DNA of 11,957 nucleotides from positions 1 to 11,957 of the forward strand of contig JAAFHQ010000090.1 of NCBI GenBank assembly GCA_013298445.1, read 5' to 3'. Positions 6,376 to 11,957 of the stretch are shown in pieces (position 1 is the first letter of the stretch; each line of letters opens with the position of its first letter). A model generated the notes under the pieces. It worked only from the letters and a program-made list of their open reading frames with translations. It was not told where the DNA came from and ran no database searches. Source of the stretch: Chitinophagales bacterium. Lineage in GTDB: Bacteria; Bacteroidota; Bacteroidia; Chitinophagales; Saprospiraceae. The translations under genes and the position numbers were made by a program.

Positions 6376-9300
6376 TCAATAAGTTTTCCACCTCGTTTTC
6401 AGCCATTTTTTCACCCCTTTGGCTGCTTTCCCGGTGATGCTGAAAAATTTCTGGGCTTCTTTTAGATTGGTTTGTGGGTTGGCTTCGTGAAAACGATCGG
6501 CCATTTTGTACACCAGAGACTTGAAATTTTCTCCTGCTGCGCCCGAAGTGGCATAATTCGCATTCAGAATTTCGCTAATTAACGGTATTTGGTCAGTAAA
6601 CAGACAATTGTGATCAACGTAATATTGTGCGAAATCAAAATGTTTAGGGTCGCGGAGGTATTGCTCCATTGGCTGGAGTTTAAAACCAAAATTGCCCAGG
6701 TTGTTGGTTTCAAAAGAGCGCTCCAGCTTACGGTACTGGCTTTCAAAAGCTTCCCAGTTTTTGTTTTTTTCCAGGTTTTGGAACTCCAGTTGGGCCAGTT
6801 CAAAATCTTTGGGTGCTTCGTATTTGCGCAGTGCTTCGTTGATGCTGTAAATGTCAAGATCGCAGTAAGTGGCGGCCTGACAAACCGCAAATATCTTTTG
6901 GTAAATGTCGTAAGCTGCTGCAAACTTGCGTTGGCTGATCAGCTGTTCAGCATTTTTTACCCCCGTTTCGTACATTTCCCTTTCTTCAAAACAAGAGGCC
7001 TTGGCAATGTTTTTATAGCGACTTTGCAGCGCCGCAGGTACTGGCAAGGGGTAGGAAGACAGGTATTGCCGGAAATTTTTGAGCGCTTCGTATTTCGCCT
7101 GTTGGTCGTAAGTACGTTCTACCTCACTTAATTTTTTGTCCAACAATTCAGCAAACACCTGGTCGCGCAAACGTTTGGCATCATCACGCATAACCAAGCT
7201 GCTGGTCTGGTTGTTTTCCACCAATGGATGCAATAAATCCAAGGCTTTTTGAGGGTTACCCTGTGCTATCAAGGTCTGCCCACGGGTCAATTGCAACTTG
7301 AATTCGGTATCCACAAATGGGTCTGGCTGGTTGGCGCTCACTTTCAGGTTGCGGGCCAAAGTGATGTTTTCCTTGCGAAAACGAGTCATTACAGCAGCCG
7401 CATCATCCAGCGCACCAGAAGTGATCATCCCCTCCAAAAGTCGTTTTTCGGCATCCACCTTGCGGCCAAAAAGAATCGGCCCCCGGGTTACAAAAGCATT
7501 GGTCAAACTATCGCCGGACTGGGCCGTGGTGATGAAAGTACTCAGGTCTTCAAAAAGCACTACACCTGCATCGATCTGGTCGTTGCGCAGGTATTGATCC
7601 AAATAGCCCAAAGTACGCAAGCTAAAACTCCGCCGCATCCGCGCCACCTGAGCGGTTTGGGTTTCAGTCAAGTAAGGGCGATACAAGGTCCGCACCGAAT
7701 CCAGGGAGTTGAAGCGGCGAATGGCCGTTTCCGCAGTTCCGGGATTGAACATCCAGCGCTCTGCCTCTTTGGCCAAAAAACTGTAATGGTCCTGGCTCAG
7801 GCGGCGACGTTCTTCCCGGCTATTGTTTTGAGGAAGTGCCCCCGTCATTTGTTGTTCCAGGCTTTCCACCTTGCTCAAGGCGCGGAAACCTTCCTGAAAG
7901 CGTTGTTGGTCGCGCAGATTACCGACCTTGCGCAGGTACTCCTGGTGCAAGTCGACAAGCATATCATTCGTATTCAAAAACTGAAACCCAGAAGTCCGCT
8001 GCATGTTTTGCAGGTCATTCAATGCGGTTTCAGCCTGGCTTAGGTTGTCGCCGCGCAGGTAGTCCACAAAGCGACGTTGGCTGTTATCCGAATATTTGCG
8101 CAGAGCTTCCTGCTTTTCTCCCCGCAAGGAAGAGCTCGCATAACTGTTGAAATACCGAGGGTTGGCATCGGCGAATACAATCGCCTGGTTGTAGTAATTG
8201 TGAATCAGCGACCAATCATTGCCCGAAGCAGCCTGGCGGGCGCGTTGCTGCAAGGCTGCCAACTCGGCCTGATAAGCTTGTTGAATCAGGTTTTCCAGCT
8301 CCGCAAAACAGGCATTTTGGTCCCGGTCAGTGCTCAAGAGTTTGCAATATTCCCCAGCAAAAGTCCGTAAGTGGTCCTCCTTCAGGCGCAAGGTCGGCTG
8401 ACGCCCGGCCTCAGCAATGGCATCGTCGCGTTCTTTGTAAATTACGCTGGTGATTTCACGGTTGAGTTGTTCGGCTACATAATCGCGGTTGAGGCGAATG
8501 GCGTAGCGCAATTGCTCGATCCGGCGGCGGTAATCCAGTTGGCGACGACGGTACAAGATATTCTGAACTTCAGCGCGGGCAGCTTCCCGGATTTTATAGC
8601 CCAGGTCATTGAGCGACTTATCGCTGAGTTGGTATTTTTTGACAAAATCAATAGCGTCGAGATAAGCGTTTTCTTTGTCCTCAAACGCAGTGGATTGCTC
8701 CATTTTGCTGCGTAGCCGAGTCAGTTCTTCTTCTTGAAGGCGGTACTTGCGATCACTGACCTCAGTTTTTTTCCCACTCAGGTACGTCGGATTTTCATTG
8801 ACCAAGGCTTCAACATCGGCCAGGGCTCTCCATTTTTCCTCAAAAGTGCGACGATTGGCGATGCTGTTGAGCAGTTCGGTGTAGCGATCGGCGTGTAATT
8901 TTTTCAACAAATCTTCTGCTGTGGTCTGGCAATTCCAGTTGAGTACAGCCAGGCTGTTTTTTTCACAAAAAGCCTTTGCCTCTAAAAATTTGCTGCGTTT
9001 TTGTTCGAAGCTACTCGCATTTTTTCCAGCTTCAATCAGGGCGTCAAAGCGCAATTGGGCGTCTTTTTCCCGAATCCGGTCACTACAGTTGTCGGTACTG
9101 TAGAGGTCGCAAAGCTCTCTGGCTTCTTTGAGGCGATCCTGATTGTTGAGGTCGATCAAACGTTTGGTTTCGCGGGAAAAAGCAATTTTGAGCTGGCTGT
9201 CACAATTCTCCAACTTGGCGGTGGTACAGAGTTCTTTGGCCTGGCGCAACAAACTAACGACATCCGCACTGCCCTGCGCTTTTTTGAGCAATTCATCAAA

Positions 9301-9501
9301 TTTGGCTTGATCCGTGGTTGCAGGGGGTGTTTTGATGGTATCCTCTTTGGTCGGTTTGATCTCGATTTGCGCGCGTGGGCGGCCCGAGCTTTTTTTGAGC
9401 AGGGTGTCTAGTTTTTGGGCAAAGCCAAATACGCTGAGCAACAAGAAGCCAGTGAGCAGGAGGAGTTTTTGACCTAAACGAGGTTTACATAGCGTTTTCA
9501 T
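6376..9501 (-). CDS. Large exported helical-repeat protein of unknown function (1,041 aa)
   Basis: I do not recognise a named family. The ATG at 9501 gives a signal peptide (residues 1-28, QKLLLLTGFLLLSVFGFA) with probable cleavage before Gln29, so the protein is exported to the periplasm or cell surface; there is no lipobox cysteine at the cleavage site. Residues ~30-62 are a basic, proline- and threonine-rich linker. The rest is strongly helical and charged, rich in Leu, Ala, Glu, Arg and Gln, and looks like degenerate TPR-type or coiled helical hairpins (for example NPQKALDLLHPL near 749 and RKFAAAYDIYQKIF near 858). Paired cysteines recur at helix turns: 92/100, 131/139, 179/191, 386/398 and 874/880. 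No enzymatic motif or membrane segment is seen after the signal peptide, and the C-terminus is basic (KGVKKWLKTRWKTY). The protein is probably a periplasmic scaffold; the link to the downstream T9SS pair rests only on strand and proximity. Confidence 0.88.
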   Translation of the reverse strand: MKTLCKPRLGQKLLLLTGFLLLSVFGFAQKLDTLLKKSSGRPRAQIEIKPTKEDTIKTPPATTDQAKFDELLKKAQGSADVVSLLRQAKELCTTAKLENCDSQLKIAFSRETKRLIDLNNQDRLKEARELCDLYSTDNCSDRIREKDAQLRFDALIEAGKNASSFEQKRSKFLEAKAFCEKNSLAVLNWNCQTTAEDLLKKLHADRYTELLNSIANRRTFEEKWRALADVEALVNENPTYLSGKKTEVSDRKYRLQEEELTRLRSKMEQSTAFEDKENAYLDAIDFVKKYQLSDKSLNDLGYKIREAARAEVQNILYRRRQLDYRRRIEQLRYAIRLNRDYVAEQLNREITSVIYKERDDAIAEAGRQPTLRLKEDHLRTFAGEYCKLLSTDRDQNACFAELENLIQQAYQAELAALQQRARQAASGNDWSLIHNYYNQAIVFADANPRYFNSYASSSLRGEKQEALRKYSDNSQRRFVDYLRGDNLSQAETALNDLQNMQRTSGFQFLNTNDMLVDLHQEYLRKVGNLRDQQRFQEGFRALSKVESLEQQMTGALPQNNSREERRRLSQDHYSFLAKEAERWMFNPGTAETAIRRFNSLDSVRTLYRPYLTETQTAQVARMRRSFSLRTLGYLDQYLRNDQIDAGVVLFEDLSTFITTAQSGDSLTNAFVTRGPILFGRKVDAEKRLLEGMITSGALDDAAAVMTRFRKENITLARNLKVSANQPDPFVDTEFKLQLTRGQTLIAQGNPQKALDLLHPLVENNQTSSLVMRDDAKRLRDQVFAELLDKKLSEVERTYDQQAKYEALKNFRQYLSSYPLPVPAALQSRYKNIAKASCFEEREMYETGVKNAEQLISQRKFAAAYDIYQKIFAVCQAATYCDLDIYSINEALRKYEAPKDFELAQLEFQNLEKNKNWEAFESQYRKLERSFETNNLGNFGFKLQPMEQYLRDPKHFDFAQYYVDHNCLFTDQIPLISEILNANYATSGAAGENFKSLVYKMADRFHEANPQTNLKEAQKFFSITGKAAKGVKKWLKTRWKTY

Positions 9502-9725
9502 ACCACAACAAGTTTGGTTGTTCGGGAGGTAAATGTCTTTAAAATTACAAACTAAGGACGCAAAGTTCTACTTCAAAGTTAAAGTCAGGTAAAACTTTGC
9601 ATTTTTCTTAACCAAGCGAGCTCGATTTGTTATCAATTTTAAAGGTGATTTAATTTTTTATGTTAAAATTTTTACAAAATAAAAAAATAGTATAATTTTA
9701 TTGATTCATCCTAAAACTCAGCACT
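9502..9725. other. Divergent AT-rich intergenic region
   Basis: This 224-bp gap must carry promoters for both divergent genes. The 9640-9705 part is almost pure A and T, with a TATAAT at 9691-9696 about 30 bp before the lipoprotein ATG. That spacing suits a sigma-70-like -10 element, but no matching -35 or Bacteroidota -33/-7 pair is visible on the plus strand. Confidence 0.45.
9574..9581 (-). promoter_or_regulatory. Candidate -7 box for the helical-repeat protein gene, inside an inverted repeat
   Basis: The minus strand reads TAACTTTG, a match to TAnnTTTG, about 73 bp upstream of the start at 9501. It lies between the arms of an 8-bp inverted repeat, GCAAAGTT (9560-9567) and AACTTTGC (9593-9600), which could be an operator. 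No clear -33 element is seen, so confidence is low. Confidence 0.3.
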
Positions 9726-10232
9726 ATGACAAAATCATACTTGTACCTCTTGGGGCTTTGTGCCTGTATCGCCGCCTGCAAACCCGATGGTGCCCCTTCC
9801 GAACCGAAAAAGAACTACTACGCGCAAATCACCGAAGATACCAGCTATGACTCTTTATTGGCTAAAAAGCTGGGCGCTGATGATTACGGCATGAAAGCCT
9901 ATGTGATGGCTTTTTTAAAAACAGGACCCAATCGCGACCTCGACTCTGCTGCCACTGCCAAACTCCAGGAAGCCCACCTCAAAAACATTTTTCGCATGGC
10001 GGATGAAGGGAAATTGTTGATCGCTGGCCCATTTATGGACGATACCGATATTCGCGGCATTTACATTTTTGATGTCCGCTCGGTTGAAGAAGCTAAAAAA
10101 TTGACGGAAAGTGACCCTGCGATCAAAGCGGGCAGTTTGGTGATGGAGCTACACCCCTGGTATGGCTCCGCAGCCTTGCCACTACTGGCTCCATTGCATA
10201 AAAAAGTGCAGAAAAATGCAATTGTGGATTGA
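9726..10232 (+). CDS. YciI-like (YCII-related domain) lipoprotein
   Basis: The 168-residue product starts with a lipoprotein signal ([13 protein letters not shown]); the lipobox IAAC at residues 15-18 predicts lipidation of Cys18, and a Lys-Pro-Asp follows. Residues ~57-146 match the YCII-related ferredoxin-like fold: [14 protein letters not shown] at the first strand, [20 protein letters not shown] with the family histidine (His84), GPFMDD, the GIYIFDV strand and the SDPAIKAG motif (Asp130) before the last strand ELHPW. Known YciI-type proteins are small and mostly cytosolic, with poorly defined functions; some relatives are dehydrochlorinase-like. Export as a lipoprotein is therefore a variation, and the substrate is unknown. 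Residues 25-55 form a linker with no clear motif. The gene stands alone, divergent from the helical protein and convergent with the symporter. Confidence 0.85.
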   Translation: MTKSYLYLLGLCACIAACKPDGAPSEPKKNYYAQITEDTSYDSLLAKKLGADDYGMKAYVMAFLKTGPNRDLDSAATAKLQEAHLKNIFRMADEGKLLIAGPFMDDTDIRGIYIFDVRSVEEAKKLTESDPAIKAGSLVMELHPWYGSAALPLLAPLHKKVQKNAIVD

Positions 10233-10256
10233 GCGTCGGCTAAAAATTTAGTACGC

Positions 10257-10285
10257 CTTTTCAAAAGGTTAAGCCTTTTGAAAAG
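10257..10285 (+). terminator. 12-bp perfect stem-loop after the lipoprotein gene
   Basis: The arms CTTTTCAAAAGG (10257-10268) and CCTTTTGAAAAG (10274-10285) enclose the 5-base loop TTAAG, 24 bp after the stop codon. The next bases are TTCTTT, a poor U tract, so termination may be inefficient or the stem may act as a 3' stabiliser. Confidence 0.5.
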
Positions 10286-10293
10286 TTCTTTAG

Positions 10294-10307
10294 CGCACAA
10301 TTGTGCG
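10294..10307. repeat. 14-bp perfect palindrome CGCACAATTGTGCG
   Basis: A self-complementary 14-mer lies between the two 12-bp stem-loops of the convergent intergenic region. Without a loop it suits a dimeric protein-binding site or cruciform better than an RNA hairpin. No function can be assigned. Confidence 0.6.
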
Positions 10308-10310
10308 GAC

Positions 10311-10344
10311 AAAAACCCCTCGAAAGTCTGAAACTTTCGAGGGG
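10311..10344 (-). terminator. Intrinsic terminator of the symporter gene
   Basis: Read on the minus strand, a 12-bp perfect stem (CCCCTCGAAAGT against ACTTTCGAGGGG, plus positions 10316-10327 and 10333-10344) with a 5-base loop is followed at once by TTTTT (10315-10311). It starts 15 bp after the symporter stop codon, which is the standard arrangement for factor-independent termination. Confidence 0.85.
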
Positions 10345-10359
10345 GTATTCTGGCGTTTT

Positions 10360-11957
10360 TTACCAAAATTTGATATAAATCGCAGTCAAAATCAAAACAG
10401 TAGCCACAATCATCGCCATGATCTTTGGGCTCACTTTGAACATACTTGCATCCAGTTCGAATGCTTTTTCGTTCACTTTAGGCCCGAACAAGCTCATCAC
10501 GATCATCACCAGCATCGTGAATCCAAAAGCCAGACCCATACAGATCAGAAATGGAATTTCGAAACCACCTTTGCCGTTAGGATAAGCCGTGTACAAGAAG
10601 GTATGGTTGCCCAATACTGCTGGAGCGTATTCGTTGAAAAACACCGAAAGGATGAAACCAACCAATACCCCGGCAACTGCTGCTGCCCCAGTGGTACGTT
10701 TCCAGAACATGCCCAAAATGAACATGGCAAATACTCCGGGGCTAATGAATCCGGTGTATTTTTGGATAAAAGTAAAACCACCTTCACCGCCAATGCCCAA
10801 AAGGTCGTTCCAGGTCAGCGCAATCGCCAACACCATGGCAGCAATGATGGTCATCCTACCAATCCAGACCAATTTACGGTCGTTGGCATCCTTATCAAAG
10901 TACTTCTTGTAAATATCCAGGGTGAAAATGGTTGAGATACTGTTGGCTTTTCCGGCCAATGAAGCTACGATGGCCGCCGTCAGTGCTGCCATGGACAAAC
11001 CTTTCAAGCCCGCAGGCAAGAAGGTCAAAATGGCCGAGTAGGCATTGTCGGTCATGAATTTCCCATCGGGTGCCATTTGCGCCTGTAATTCACCGTTTTC
11101 GTAAAGCACATAAGCTGCAATACCCGGCAACATCACGATAATGGGCATCATCAATTTGAGGAAACCAGCAAACAAAATCCCGGTACGCGCGGTATTGAGG
11201 TCAGCCCCCAAAGCCCGTTGGGTGATGTACTGATTACAGCCCCAATAGTTGAGGTTGACAATCCACTGCCCGGCAAAGTACATGGCAATACCTGGCAGAA
11301 GGAGGTATTTGTTGATGTATTCCTGCGAGGCTTCCGGCCCCGGTTTGGCCATGATCATGTGAAAATGGTCGTCCGCTTTTTCCATCAACAGGTTAAAGCC
11401 AGCAAATACATTTTGGCCCATGCCAAATTTTTCACTCACCATTGTCAGCGCCAACCAAGTCGTCGCCAAACCACCGATAATCAGTACCAAAACCTGCAAT
11501 ACATCGGTGTACCCAATCACCTTCATCCCTCCAATGGTAATGAACAGGGCAAAAACCGCCAAACCAATCATGATGAGGTGGAAATACCCTCCGCCAATCA
11601 GGTTATTGATGGCCAGAGCTCCCAGAAACAGAATCGATGTGAGGTTGACAAAAATGTACAGGAACAACCAAAAAATGGTCATGATCATACTCACCGTTTC
11701 ATTGTACCGCGTTTTTAAAAACTGCGGCATGGTGTAGATATGATTTTTGAGATAGATTGGCATAAAAAATACCGCCACGATGATTAAGGCAATTGCCGCA
11801 ATCCATTCATAGGCAGCTACTGCTATCCCAACAAAATAACCATTCCCCGACATACCAATAAACTGCTCCGCAGAAATGTTGGAAGCAATCAAAGAGGCCC
11901 CAATAGCCCACCAGGTCAGTGACCCTTCGGCTAGAAAAAAATCGGTGGTTGTGGTTT
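10360..11957 (-). CDS. Sodium:solute symporter (SGLT-like), N-terminus beyond the window
   Basis: This is an inner-membrane Na+-coupled transporter of the SSS family, close in sequence to Vibrio vSGLT, so galactose or glucose is a likely substrate. The frame stays open to the right edge; 531 residues are visible, starting in TM1 with DFFLAEGSLTWWAIGASLIA. Counting from the first complete codon (11955), positions matching vSGLT sugar-site residues are kept: Gln31 in NISAEQFIGMSG, Tyr49-Glu50 in AAYEW, Asn234 and Tyr237-Trp238 in VNLNYWGCNQY, Lys267 in AGFLKLMMP and Gln398 in FTFIQKYTG. At the Na2 site vSGLT has a Ser-Ser pair; here the motif reads AAIVASLAG (Ala331-Ser332), so one serine is replaced. 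The usual later transmembrane segments follow, including a last one ending IYIKFW. Family and residue matches are from memory of vSGLT, not an alignment. The gene ends in an intrinsic terminator and has no co-directional neighbour in view. Confidence 0.93.
   Translation of the reverse strand, partial: TTTTDFFLAEGSLTWWAIGASLIASNISAEQFIGMSGNGYFVGIAVAAYEWIAAIALIIVAVFFMPIYLKNHIYTMPQFLKTRYNETVSMIMTIFWLFLYIFVNLTSILFLGALAINNLIGGGYFHLIMIGLAVFALFITIGGMKVIGYTDVLQVLVLIIGGLATTWLALTMVSEKFGMGQNVFAGFNLLMEKADDHFHMIMAKPGPEASQEYINKYLLLPGIAMYFAGQWIVNLNYWGCNQYITQRALGADLNTARTGILFAGFLKLMMPIIVMLPGIAAYVLYENGELQAQMAPDGKFMTDNAYSAILTFLPAGLKGLSMAALTAAIVASLAGKANSISTIFTLDIYKKYFDKDANDRKLVWIGRMTIIAAMVLAIALTWNDLLGIGGEGGFTFIQKYTGFISPGVFAMFILGMFWKRTTGAAAVAGVLVGFILSVFFNEYAPAVLGNHTFLYTAYPNGKGGFEIPFLICMGLAFGFTMLVMIVMSLFGPKVNEKAFELDASMFKVSPKIMAMIVATVLILTAIYIKFW

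Noticed and set aside
7249..8043. A 264-codon plus-strand open frame.
   Set aside because: It lies wholly inside the helical-repeat gene on the other strand, and its translation is low-complexity with no domain; it is an antisense shadow.
10303..10935. A 210-codon plus-strand open frame.
   Set aside because: It is antisense to the conserved C-terminal half of the symporter, and its His/Gln/Asn-rich translation mirrors the hydrophobic codons of the real gene.
10360..11892. A complete symporter gene starting at 11892.
   Set aside because: The codon at 11892 is TTG, and the frame continues upstream to the edge with family-typical TM1 sequence (DFFLAEGSLTWWAIGAS). It is an internal leucine, and the true start lies outside the window.

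Overview
The window looks like a Bacteroidota chromosome, most likely of the Saprospiraceae (Haliscomenobacter/Lewinella-like) group. The evidence is a PorP/SprF-family protein beside a giant multidomain surface protein (type IX secretion, T9SS, which is typical of this phylum), signal peptides ending in -AQ, weak or absent Shine-Dalgarno sites, and a vSGLT-like sodium/sugar symporter. The family-level placement is an inference from domain style, not from a marker gene.

Layout, left to right. Positions 1-4866 (minus) hold the first 1,622 residues of a giant secreted protein whose C-terminus lies beyond the left edge. It has a signal peptide, five cohesin-like domains at a strict ~155-residue period, one SprB-like repeat and at least nine PKD/Ig-like domains, each with a conserved cysteine pair. 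Directly upstream on the same strand (4937-5893) is a PorP/SprF-family outer-membrane protein, probably its secretion partner in a two-gene operon. A 449-bp gene-free stretch follows, with two closely spaced palindromes built on the same GAGACGCAC...GTGCGTCTC core. Positions 6376-9501 (minus) encode a 1,041-residue exported, mostly helical repeat protein that I cannot assign to a named family. An AT-rich divergent intergenic region separates it from a small YciI-like lipoprotein gene (9726-10232, plus). That gene converges on a sodium:solute symporter gene (10360 to beyond the right edge, minus). The 127 bp between them holds three perfect inverted repeats, one of which is a convincing intrinsic terminator for the symporter.

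How the genes work together. The PorP/SprF protein and the giant protein form the most coherent unit: an exported cohesin/PKD surface protein with a dedicated T9SS accessory protein. The helical repeat protein is on the same strand but is separated by 449 bp, so a functional link is only a guess. The symporter would bring in a sugar such as galactose or glucose with Na+, and the lipoprotein has no evident partner. The most interesting material is the internal architecture of the giant protein: cohesin-like modules in a probable T9SS adhesin, cysteine pairs that are gained or lost together, and an alternating two-domain higher-order repeat in the PKD array.
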